From: Micromonospora sp. M71_S20
GTDB lineage: Bacteria > Actinomycetota > Actinomycetes > Mycobacteriales > Micromonosporaceae
Assembly (NCBI RefSeq): GCF_003664255.1
Contig: NZ_RCCV01000001.1
Span: 2,604,001 to 2,668,000 of the forward strand
Reading direction: 5' to 3'
DNA: 64,000 nucleotides
Positions 45,316 through 52,756 of the stretch are shown here, one piece after another. The notes below the pieces were generated by a model that saw only the letters and a list, made by a program, of their open reading frames with translations, was not told the DNA's origin and made no database searches. Position numbers and translations under genes: made by a program. Within the stretch, counting starts at the first letter, position 1; every line of letters starts with the position of its first letter.

Positions 45316-45555
45316 ATGGCCAAGGCCGCTGCACTTCGAAAGCCGAAGAAGAAGGTGAACCCGCTCGACAAGGACGGGATCACCTACATCGATTACAAGG
45401 ACACCGCGCTGCTGCGCAAGTTCATCTCCGACCGCGGCAAGATCCGCGCTCGGCGGGTGACCGGCGTGACCTCGCAGCAGCAGCGGCAGATCGCCCGTGC
45501 GGTCAAGAACGCCCGTGAGATGGCGCTCCTGCCGTACACGGCCACGGCCCGCTGA
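45316..45555 (+). CDS. rpsR: Ribosomal protein bS18
   Basis: A 79-residue S18. It begins [18 protein letters not shown] and carries the core [29 protein letters not shown] in pieces, followed by [20 protein letters not shown]. It lacks the CxxC zinc motif that some actinobacterial S18 paralogues have, so this is the zinc-independent (C-minus) type or the only type; zinc-dependent copies elsewhere cannot be excluded. It is 15 bp from rplI. Confidence 0.95.
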   Translation: MAKAAALRKPKKKVNPLDKDGITYIDYKDTALLRKFISDRGKIRARRVTGVTSQQQRQIARAVKNAREMALLPYTATAR

Positions 45556-45569
45556 GAGGAGGCACCGAT

Positions 45570-46016
45570 ATGAAGATCATCCTGACTCAGGAGGTGTCCG
45601 GCCTCGGTGCCCCGGGCGACATCGTCGAGGTCAAGAACGGCTACGGCCGTAACTACCTGCTGCCGCAGGGCTTCGCGATCGCCTGGACCAAGGGTGCGGA
45701 GAAGCAGGTCACGGTCATCAAGCGGGCCCGTTCGGCCCGGGAGATCCGCGACCTCGGCCACGCCAACGAGGTCAAGGGCCAGCTCGAGGGCCTCAAGGTC
45801 AGCCTGAAGGCCCGCGCCGGCGACGGCGGTCGGCTCTTCGGCTCGGTCACCCCGGCCGAGATCGTCGACGCCGTCAAGGCCGCCGGTGGTCCGGTCCTCG
45901 ACCGGCGTCGGCTGGAGTTGTCCGGTCCCATCAAGTCGACCGGCTCCTACCCGGTGCAGATCAAGCTGCACCCCGAGGTGACCGCCAAGTTCGACCTCAA
46001 CGTCGTCCAGGGCTGA
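45570..46016 (+). CDS. rplI: Ribosomal protein bL9
   Basis: A 148-residue L9. The amino-terminal domain [34 protein letters not shown] in pieces holds the PROSITE-type signature around residues 13-40. A long helix (about 41-75) leads to the carboxyl-terminal rRNA-binding domain. It is the last gene of the operon; a strong terminator follows after 20 bp. Confidence 0.96.
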   Translation: MKIILTQEVSGLGAPGDIVEVKNGYGRNYLLPQGFAIAWTKGAEKQVTVIKRARSAREIRDLGHANEVKGQLEGLKVSLKARAGDGGRLFGSVTPAEIVDAVKAAGGPVLDRRRLELSGPIKSTGSYPVQIKLHPEVTAKFDLNVVQG

Positions 46017-46036
46017 CACCTCACCCCAGCACCACG

Positions 46037-46070
46037 ACAGGGCCCGCACCGACCGGTGCGGGCCCTGTTT
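46037..46070 (+). terminator. Intrinsic terminator of rpsF-ssb-rpsR-rplI
   Basis: A 14-bp perfect stem (46037-46050 with 46055-46068), a GACC loop and a TTT end. It closes the operon. Confidence 0.9.
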
Positions 46071-46180
46071 CGCCGTACGGCCGCCCGTCGCACTTCCCGC
46101 CGTACGCCTCCTGCGGCACGCCCCCGCCGCACGGTCGTCGGCGTGTCGGTCGACAGGCTGGCCGGTCACCGCGCTGATCG

Positions 46181-47722
46181 TCAGCCGATCGGCTGGCCCG
46201 TCACCGCGCTGATCATCACCGTCGAGAGACCACCGCCGACCACGGCCGCCGCCAGCGCGACGCTGGCCGAACGCCACGTCGTCCCGACCCGGCGCAGCAG
46301 CAGCGCCACGACCAGGCTGCTGGCCAGCGCCAACCCGAAGCGCGGCAGGCCCGCCGCCAGCGAGCCCAGCGCCCGCGTCCGGGGCGAGTCGCACCCCCCT
46401 CCGGTGATGTCCGTTACACACCCCGCCGGCACCTGTCCGTCCAGGGTCAGCAACCAGACGAAGATCAGCGCCGCCGGCACCAGATAGCACGCGACCGTGT
46501 AGAGCAGCGACCGCCCCGGCCCACCCGGATCGGGATCGAGCAGGTCTTCCTCGATACGACGGCCCCACGCGCCCGCCCCGGCTGTCCCGGCCCGACGGCG
46601 TACGGCCGACGCCGTCGCGGCACCGACCGGCTCGGCCACGCGCCGACGCGGCGCCGGACGCGGTCGCGGCGCGGAGTATGGCACCACCGGTGACCGGGGC
46701 GGCGACACCTGCGGGTCCACCCAGCGGGGATCGTCGCCCGCCAGCCGGGTACCCGACCAGAAGCCCTCGCTCCGGTCGTCCTGCCCCGGCCGGGACCACC
46801 CCTGGACGGCACCCCCGCCGGAACCCGGCGCGGTCCTGTCCCACCCACCGTCGTCGGAATACCGCTCCCACTGGCCGGTGTCGTCGGACCGGTACCACTC
46901 ACCGGTGCCGTCGGTCAGGTCCCACTGACCCGTGTCGTCGCTGCGGTCCGAGCGGCCGGTGCGGGCGTGGTCCCAGCGGTCGACCTCACCGGCCGGATGC
47001 CACGCGTGCACACCCGACGCGTCCCACGCGTCCACGGAAGGAGGACGGGAGGGCGGGATCTCGGACGCGGCGAGGTGCGACTCCCGGTCCCACGGATCGA
47101 CGGCGGGTCGCTCCTCCGCTGCCCGCCGGCCCCGGTGGGCCGGCAGCTCGGCCTCCCGATCCGGTACGGGCCCGGAGGCGTCCGCCTCCGCCAGGCCGGA
47201 CCAGACGACCTGCGGGCGGTGCGACGACGAACGCCTCGGCCGGCTCGGCGGCGGCGATCCCGAGACGGGGTCGTCCTCGGCCCGCCGCCGCCCGGAGTAT
47301 CCCCGCTCCTGCGGACGGTCGAACGTCCACTCCCCGGTGTGCGCCGACTCCGGGGCAGCGCCGATCGCCGGGGCCTCGCGCCAGCTCGTCTCGCCGACCC
47401 GGCGCCAACCGCTCGTGGTCTCCGTGCTCCGCCAGGCATCGGAATGCGGCCGGTCGGCCTCGATCCGAGCCTCGTCGTCGGGCGCGGCGTGCCGGCCACC
47501 GCCGTCCGCGCTGCGGACCCCCGACTCCAGTGCCCAACGCGGCAGGTAGCTGTCGACCGGTTCCCGCTGGCCACGCTCGACGGCCCGGCGCCGGCTCGGC
47601 GTGCGGTGCCGGGCGGGAGCGCGCTCGTGGGGATCGACCGGTGCCGGGTCGGCGGGATCCTCCCAGGGGGCGACCGGCTCGCGCGGACCACCCTCTCCGC
47701 GTCCCCAGTCCCGGTTACTCAC
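46181..47722 (-). CDS. Membrane protein with long charged N-terminal region, function unknown
   Basis: A 513-residue protein. About 390 residues of Arg/Asp/Trp/Pro-rich low complexity come first, with RSDDTGQW and DGTGEW-type repeats near 270-305. The end has three hydrophobic segments (LLYTVACYLVPAALIFVWLLTL, LAAGLPRFGLALASSLVVALLL, ASVALAAAVVGGGLSTVMISAV). A CVTDITGGGCDSPRTRA loop between the first two has a cysteine pair. I do not recognise it. The start ATG (47720-47722) is assumed. The last codons are part of a local duplication, with CGTCACCGCGCTGATC-like copies near 46167 and 46200. Confidence 0.65.
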   Translation of the reverse strand: MSNRDWGRGEGGPREPVAPWEDPADPAPVDPHERAPARHRTPSRRRAVERGQREPVDSYLPRWALESGVRSADGGGRHAAPDDEARIEADRPHSDAWRSTETTSGWRRVGETSWREAPAIGAAPESAHTGEWTFDRPQERGYSGRRRAEDDPVSGSPPPSRPRRSSSHRPQVVWSGLAEADASGPVPDREAELPAHRGRRAAEERPAVDPWDRESHLAASEIPPSRPPSVDAWDASGVHAWHPAGEVDRWDHARTGRSDRSDDTGQWDLTDGTGEWYRSDDTGQWERYSDDGGWDRTAPGSGGGAVQGWSRPGQDDRSEGFWSGTRLAGDDPRWVDPQVSPPRSPVVPYSAPRPRPAPRRRVAEPVGAATASAVRRRAGTAGAGAWGRRIEEDLLDPDPGGPGRSLLYTVACYLVPAALIFVWLLTLDGQVPAGCVTDITGGGCDSPRTRALGSLAAGLPRFGLALASSLVVALLLRRVGTTWRSASVALAAAVVGGGLSTVMISAVTGQPIG

Positions 47723-48115
47723 GGCCGGAGCGTGACCCTTCTCAACCGATGGCGCAATCCGCTGTGCAGGTGTAGCCGTTCGCTGGAGATAGTACGGGAC
47801 GTTCGATCGCGCAGTTCGACCGAAAACTTGCCGTCCACAGGCTGGGGATTACGTTTTAGCAGCTCAGAGGCGTGCGCTGGGGAATTCCCCAGCCGTTGTC
47901 CACAGGCTGTGCACAGCCTGCGCACATGCTCGTCCACCGGCGTCCACAGGTTGTCCCGAGGCTCGTCCACCGACGTGGTTGAGTGGCTGACCTCGGGTTC
48001 CGTATGGTTGGCCCCCGACCGGCCGTGCGATGACCCCCGATCGACCGGCAGGTCGAGGTTGTCGTACCTCGGCGGTAGGGCTGAATCCGGATCCGACGCA
48101 GTGGAGGGGGAACCC
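47723..48115 (+). promoter_or_regulatory. dnaB upstream region with DnaA boxes
   Basis: This 393 bp gap has no gene of its own. TTGTCCACA, a perfect actinobacterial DnaA box, is at 47896-47904. Partial boxes with GTCCACA lie near 47832 and 47942, and TTGTCC-containing copies near 47949. The clustering suggests DnaA control of the replicative helicase gene. Confidence 0.7.
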
Positions 48116-49525
48116 GTGTCGGTCACCGACGACATGCGGGCGGACTCGCGATCGGGCGGGGGGCAGGCGTCCGCGCCGCCGCAGCGCGACGGCCAGTTCG
48201 ACAAGACCCCGCCGCAGGACGTCGCCGCCGAGCAGTGCGTCCTCGGCGGCATGCTGCTGTCCAAGGACGCCATCGCCGACGTCGTCGAGATCCTCAAGAC
48301 CAACGACTTCTACCGGCCGGTGCACGCCACCATCTTCGACACCATCCTGGAGATCTACGGCCGGGGCGAGCCGGCCGACTCCATCACCGTGGCGGCGGCC
48401 CTGGCGGACTCCGGCGACCTCGTCCGCATCGGCGGCGCCCCCTACCTGCACACGCTGATCGCCAGCGTGCCGACCGCCGCGAACGCGGCGTACTACGCCC
48501 GCATCGTCAGCGAGCGGGCCGTCCTGCGGCGCCTGGTCGAGGCCGGCACCAAGATCGTGCAGCTGGGCTACGGCACGGGCCAGGGCGGCAGCCGCGACGT
48601 CGACGACATCGTCGACCTCGCGCAGCAGGCGGTCTACGACGTCACGGAGCGCCGCGTCAGCGAGGACTTCGCCGTGCTCGCCGACATGCTTCAGCCCACG
48701 CTGGACGAGATCGAGGCGGTGGGCGCCCAGGGCGGCGTGATGACCGGCGTGCCCACCGGCTTCACCGACCTCGACCGCCTGCTCAACGGCCTGCACGCGG
48801 GGCAGCTCGTGATCGTTGCCGGACGCCCTGGGTTGGGAAAATCGACCGCAAGCATGGATTTCGCCCGAAACGCCGCGATTCGGGCAAACCAGGCCTCGGC
48901 CATCTTCTCGCTGGAAATGAGCAAGGTCGAGATCGTCATGCGGTTGCTCTCGGCCGAGGCGCGGGTGCCGCTGCACGTCCTGCGCAGCGGCCAGCTCTCC
49001 GACGACGACTGGACCAAGCTCGCCCGCTGCATGGGCGAGATCAGCGAGGCGCCGCTCTTTGTCGACGACACGCCGAGCATGAACCTGATGGAGATCCGGG
49101 CCAAGGCGCGCCGACTCAAGCAGCGGCACGACCTCAAGCTGATCGTGGTCGACTACCTCCAGCTGATGACCTCCCCGAAGCGCACCGAGAGCCGGCAGCA
49201 GGAGGTCGCGGACCTCTCCCGTGGCCTGAAGCTGCTCGCCAAGGAGGTCGAGTGCCCGGTGATCGCGGTGAGCCAGCTGAACCGTGGCCCGGAGCAGCGC
49301 ACCGACAAGCGACCGCAGTTGTCCGACCTGCGTGAATCTGGCTCGATCGAGCAGGATGCCGACGTCGTCATCCTGCTGCACCGCGACGACTACTACGACA
49401 AGGAGTCGCCGCGCGCCGGGGAAGCGGATTTCATTGTTGCCAAGCACAGAAATGGTCCGACCGACACCGTGACGGTGGCCGCTCAGCTCCACCTGTCGCG
49501 CTTCGTCGACATGGCCATCGTCTGA
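48116..49525 (+). CDS. dnaB: Replicative DNA helicase DnaB
   Basis: A 469-residue hexameric helicase. The primase-binding front domain begins near residue 30 (PPQDVAAEQCVLGGMLLSKDAI). The RecA-like motor has Walker A GRPGLGKST (near 237), Walker B LIVVDYLQLM (near 342), SQLNRGPEQR (near 385) and DLRESGSIEQDADVV (near 403). There is no intein, although this gene carries one in several actinobacteria. Codons at the Walker A region, the RESG/SIEQ region and the KHRNGP region are markedly richer in A/T at third positions than the rest. The GTG at 48116 follows GGAGGGGG. Confidence 0.96.
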   Translation: MSVTDDMRADSRSGGGQASAPPQRDGQFDKTPPQDVAAEQCVLGGMLLSKDAIADVVEILKTNDFYRPVHATIFDTILEIYGRGEPADSITVAAALADSGDLVRIGGAPYLHTLIASVPTAANAAYYARIVSERAVLRRLVEAGTKIVQLGYGTGQGGSRDVDDIVDLAQQAVYDVTERRVSEDFAVLADMLQPTLDEIEAVGAQGGVMTGVPTGFTDLDRLLNGLHAGQLVIVAGRPGLGKSTASMDFARNAAIRANQASAIFSLEMSKVEIVMRLLSAEARVPLHVLRSGQLSDDDWTKLARCMGEISEAPLFVDDTPSMNLMEIRAKARRLKQRHDLKLIVVDYLQLMTSPKRTESRQQEVADLSRGLKLLAKEVECPVIAVSQLNRGPEQRTDKRPQLSDLRESGSIEQDADVVILLHRDDYYDKESPRAGEADFIVAKHRNGPTDTVTVAAQLHLSRFVDMAIV

Positions 49526-49540
49526 GGACGGCTGCGCCGC

Positions 49541-50221
49541 TCAGCCCAGGAGGGGGAACCAGCCGGCGACCTCGCCGAGTTCGAGCTGGTCGCGGTCGGT
49601 GAGCGGCATTCGTCCGGTTGCCTTGAGCAGGTACTCCGCGTCGCTCCACGCGGCCGGTCGGACGGCGTCGTCGCTGAGCAGGCCGTCCATGGTGGCCACC
49701 GCGACGCCCGTCGCGAGCGTTCCGGGCAGGGGCGCGTCGGGCAGGTCGAGCACCAGGTCCAGGTGGTGCACGACGGCCTCGGTGGTCAGGGTGGCGATCA
49801 GGTCCGGCACCCGCAGCACGTGCCCCTGGGTCGTGACGCAGCCGTCGGGATCGGCCGCGCCCGCGGCGCGTACGGCGGCGGGTGCGGTGTCGGTCCAGAG
49901 CCGGACTATCCCGCCGGGACGGTCGAAGGCGGCTGCCGAGCGGCGGGCCCACCAGGCGTGCCGTGCGCCGTTCCCGTCCCCCTCGGACGGGAACGTGCGC
50001 CAGTAGCTCACGTCGTCCACGTCGGGCGGGCCCTCGGCGGGGCTGGCCAGCGCGACCAGCGCCCGCTGGGCGTCGCAGAGCACGTGGAAGAGCAGGTCCG
50101 CGACGAGCCAGCCCCGGCACCGGGTGGGCCGTTGCAGGCCGGCGTCGTCGAGGTCGGCGACGACCCGGGTGATCCCGTCGTACGCCTGCGCCAGCGGGTG
50201 GTGCAGCGTGTGCGGCGTCAT
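49541..50221 (-). CDS. Maleylpyruvate isomerase-like (MDMPI_N/DinB) protein
   Basis: A 226-residue protein of the mycothiol-dependent maleylpyruvate isomerase-like group. The front HPLAQAYDGITRVVADLDDAGLQRPTRCRGWLVADLLFHVLCD in pieces (residues 7-50) has the metal His of the helical bundle, and TTEAVVHHLDLVLDL (near 152) provides two more. The last 40 residues form the small SCP2-like tail (MPLTDRDQLELGEVAGWFPLLG). The true reaction is unknown; many members act on mycothiol conjugates. ATG 50219-50221 was chosen over a longer frame. Confidence 0.8.
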   Translation of the reverse strand: MTPHTLHHPLAQAYDGITRVVADLDDAGLQRPTRCRGWLVADLLFHVLCDAQRALVALASPAEGPPDVDDVSYWRTFPSEGDGNGARHAWWARRSAAAFDRPGGIVRLWTDTAPAAVRAAGAADPDGCVTTQGHVLRVPDLIATLTTEAVVHHLDLVLDLPDAPLPGTLATGVAVATMDGLLSDDAVRPAAWSDAEYLLKATGRMPLTDRDQLELGEVAGWFPLLG

Positions 50222-50335
50222 GGGGTGCAGCGTCGCACGGCCGCCGCCGGCCGGCACGGCGAACGGCGGTGGCGCAGGGCGTGGCACCACGGGTGACCGG
50301 GCCGGTCGAGGCGCCGGCCCGGTCGACGGAGTGGC

Positions 50336-50752
50336 TCAGCCGAACATGTCGTCCAGGAAGCTCTTGTGCTTCTTGCGCTTGTAGTGCCCGTGGTAGCCGT
50401 GGTGCTGCTGACCATGGCCGTAGGCGGGGGCCGGCGGGTAGCCGTGCACCGGCGGGGGCGGCGGCGGGACGGCGCCGTAGCCCGGCTGGTGCGGGGCGGG
50501 CGGCGGGGGCGGCGGAGGCGGGTAACCGCCCTGCTGGTGGCTCGGCTGGCCGGGGTAGCCGCCCTGCTGCTGGGCGGGCTGTGGCGCCGCCCCGCCCTGC
50601 TGGCGGTTCCAGTTGGCCTCCGCCTCGAACAGCTTCTCCAGCTCGCCGCGGTCGAGGAAGATACCCCGGCACTCGCCACACTGGTCGATGACGACGCCGC
50701 TGCGCTCGTACTGGCGCATTTCTCCGTGACACTTGGGACAGGTCATGCTCAT
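50336..50752 (-). CDS. Zinc-ribbon protein (zf-TFIIB type) with Pro-rich tail
   Basis: A 138-residue protein. The first 45 residues are a zf-TFIIB zinc ribbon, CPKCHGEMRQYERSGVVIDQCGECRGIFLDRGELEKL in pieces, with two CxxC pairs. The middle is Gln/Pro/Gly/His-rich (PAQQQGGYPGQP and poly-Pro runs). The tail is HYKRKKHKSFLDDMFG, whose basic-then-acidic pattern is seen in this family. The function is unknown. The start could also be the ATG two codons later. Confidence 0.8.
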   Translation of the reverse strand: MSMTCPKCHGEMRQYERSGVVIDQCGECRGIFLDRGELEKLFEAEANWNRQQGGAAPQPAQQQGGYPGQPSHQQGGYPPPPPPPPAPHQPGYGAVPPPPPPVHGYPPAPAYGHGQQHHGYHGHYKRKKHKSFLDDMFG

Positions 50753-50774
50753 CCTCCGACCGTACCCGGTCAGG

Positions 50775-51407
50775 TCACGCAGTCGCTGTCAGCGCTTCCG
50801 TGACTTCGGAGTCGGCGACCTCGTGGAAGTCCTCGTAGTAGGCGCTCACCGCCATGAACTCCGGCGGGTGCTGGGCGCAGACGACCTGGTCGGCCTCGGC
50901 GGCAAGCATCTCGTACGCCTCCTGCGAGCCGACCGGGACGGCGACCACGACCCGGCGGGCGCCGAGGTGGCGGGCGACCTGGACGGCGGCGCGGGCGGTG
51001 GCGCCGGTGGCCAGGCCGTCGTCGACGATCACGGCGGTGCGCCCGGTCAGGTCGAGCGGCGGTCGACCGGCGCGGTAGAGCCGTTCCCGCCGGTCCAGTT
51101 CGGCCTCCTCGCGGCGGACGACCTCGGCGACGTCGCCCTCCGTGAGCCGGCTGGCCACGACGTCGTTGAGGACCCGTACGCCGCCGGGGCCGAGTGCGCC
51201 GAAGGCCACCTCGGGTGCCCACGGCATGCCGAGTTTCCGGACGACCAGCACGTCCAGGGGTGCGCCGAGACGCTCGGCGACCACCCGGGCCACGGGCACG
51301 CCGCCGCGTACCAGTCCGAGGACGATGACGTCCGGTGCACCGATGAGTGCGGTGAGCCGTTCGGCGAGCGTCCGGCCCGCCTCTTCGCGGTCGCGGTAGG
51401 TGGTCAT
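50775..51407 (-). CDS. Phosphoribosyltransferase-family protein
   Basis: A 210-residue type I phosphoribosyltransferase fold protein. The PRPP-binding loop is VIVDDGLATGATARAAV (near residue 124). The front YRDREEAGRTLAERLTALIGAPDVIVLGLVRGGVPVARVVAERLGAPLDVLVVRKLG in pieces is typical of the group often found with dienelactone hydrolase or erythromycin-esterase domains. The substrate is not known. The end CAQHPPEFMAVSAYYEDFHEV (near 175) is the usual closing motif. It stands 23 bp upstream of the zinc-ribbon gene on the same strand. Confidence 0.88.
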   Translation of the reverse strand: MTTYRDREEAGRTLAERLTALIGAPDVIVLGLVRGGVPVARVVAERLGAPLDVLVVRKLGMPWAPEVAFGALGPGGVRVLNDVVASRLTEGDVAEVVRREEAELDRRERLYRAGRPPLDLTGRTAVIVDDGLATGATARAAVQVARHLGARRVVVAVPVGSQEAYEMLAAEADQVVCAQHPPEFMAVSAYYEDFHEVADSEVTEALTATA

Positions 51408-51416
51408 GCCTCAGGT

Positions 51417-52721
51417 CTACGCCGTGTCGCCGGCCTTCGCCCGCCGGTTCGCGGAAACCGGGGGGTGCAGGGCGGGAGCCCACGCGAGGAGGGCGAGCGG
51501 GTAGAGCAGGTAGCCGAAGCGGGTCGTGGGCATCAGCAGGATCGCGGCGAGCAGGCCGTACCCGCAGATCAGGGCGGCGGCGACGGCGGTGCGGGGCGGG
51601 CGGCGGGCGAGCCGGACGGCGATGGCCAGCCCGGCGGCTAGCAGGAGGGCCGCGGCGACGGCGCGGCCGGCGGGCAGCGCGGTGGCGATCAGGTGGCCGG
51701 GGAACGGCGACTGTGCGGGGCTGGTCACCAGGCCGTGCCCGAGCGGGAAGCGGAGCACGTTCTCGACCAGCGCGTCGCGGTCGACGAGCAGGGCCGGCAG
51801 CAGCGCGGCGGCGGGCAGGCCGATGGCGCCCGCGGCGACCCGTAGGCCGGCCCGCCGGGTCAGCCCCCAGATGATCAGCACGAGGGCGACCGGCCAGGCG
51901 AAGAGCTTCAGCGCCCCGGCCAGGCCGACCGCGAGCCCGGCCCGGCCCGGGCGGCCGGTGGCGGCGAGGGCGAGGGCGAGCAGGCAGAGCGCGAGTACGG
52001 GCAGGTCGTCGCCGCCGGTGGCGAGGGTGAGCGCGCAGATCGGGAGGACGGTGGCGGCCTGTACGCCGCGGAGGAGGGCGGCGCCGGTGTGGTCGTTCGC
52101 GGTCCGGTGCACGTCGCGGGTGAGGGCGCGGACGGCCAGGGCGAGCGCCAGCGCGGTCCCGACGGCGAACCAGACGCGGGCGTCGGTCCACCAGGCGTCG
52201 ACGGCCGCCCGGGGCAGCCCGAACAGTGCCATTCCCGGCTGGTACGGGGTGTAGCCGAGCAGTTGTTCGCCGGGTGGCAGGGCGGCGATCGCGTCGTGCC
52301 CGAGGTACGGCGTGCCGGTGTCGACCAGCCGCCGACCGGACTCCTCGACGACCAGCACCTCCTCCTGCGCCCGGTCGGTGCGTCCGCCGGCCCGTTGGAT
52401 GCTCTGCCAGGCCAGCGGCAGCAGGGCGGTGGCGAACCAGGCGAACCCGGTGACCGCCCAGCGGGCCCGCAGCCCGGCCGGCGGCGATCCGGGGTCGCGT
52501 CGGCGCAGCAGGAGCTGGCCGGTCGCGGCGAGGGCGGCGAGGAGGTACCCGACGGCGGCGACGGCGCCCCAGGCCCGGTGCGGGACGAGGGTGGACGTGG
52601 CGGCGGTGACCGCGGCGAAGGCCGCCGACGCGGCGTACAGGCCGAGGTCGAGGGCGAGGCCGCCGGCGGCGGAGTCGAGGGGCTGCCAGCCACGGCGGCG
52701 GGCGGTCGGGGCGGCGGTCAC
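51417..52721 (-). CDS. Polytopic membrane protein, GT87/DUF2029-like
   Basis: A 434-residue integral membrane protein with about 10-11 hydrophobic segments. A first outer loop (QEEVLVVEESGRRLVDTGTPYLG, near residue 115) with acidic residues and TPYQPGMALFGLPRA, and the ALKLFAWPVALVLIIWGL segment near 272, match the pattern of the GT-C mannosyltransferase-like proteins also seen at 38881 and 58928. The acceptor is unknown. The GTG at 52719-52721 starts VTAAPTARRRG. The upstream neighbour is the GGDEF-EAL gene, ending 36 bp away on the same strand. Confidence 0.75.
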   Translation of the reverse strand: MTAAPTARRRGWQPLDSAAGGLALDLGLYAASAAFAAVTAATSTLVPHRAWGAVAAVGYLLAALAATGQLLLRRRDPGSPPAGLRARWAVTGFAWFATALLPLAWQSIQRAGGRTDRAQEEVLVVEESGRRLVDTGTPYLGHDAIAALPPGEQLLGYTPYQPGMALFGLPRAAVDAWWTDARVWFAVGTALALALAVRALTRDVHRTANDHTGAALLRGVQAATVLPICALTLATGGDDLPVLALCLLALALAATGRPGRAGLAVGLAGALKLFAWPVALVLIIWGLTRRAGLRVAAGAIGLPAAALLPALLVDRDALVENVLRFPLGHGLVTSPAQSPFPGHLIATALPAGRAVAAALLLAAGLAIAVRLARRPPRTAVAAALICGYGLLAAILLMPTTRFGYLLYPLALLAWAPALHPPVSANRRAKAGDTA

Positions 52722-52756
52722 GCGGGCCAGTCTGGCAGCAGGTGCGCGTCGCCGCG

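Noticed and set aside
48116..49525. Intein in dnaB
   Set aside because: The Walker A region and the RESG/SIEQ junction are uninterrupted and the gene has normal length; only a possible codon footprint remains.
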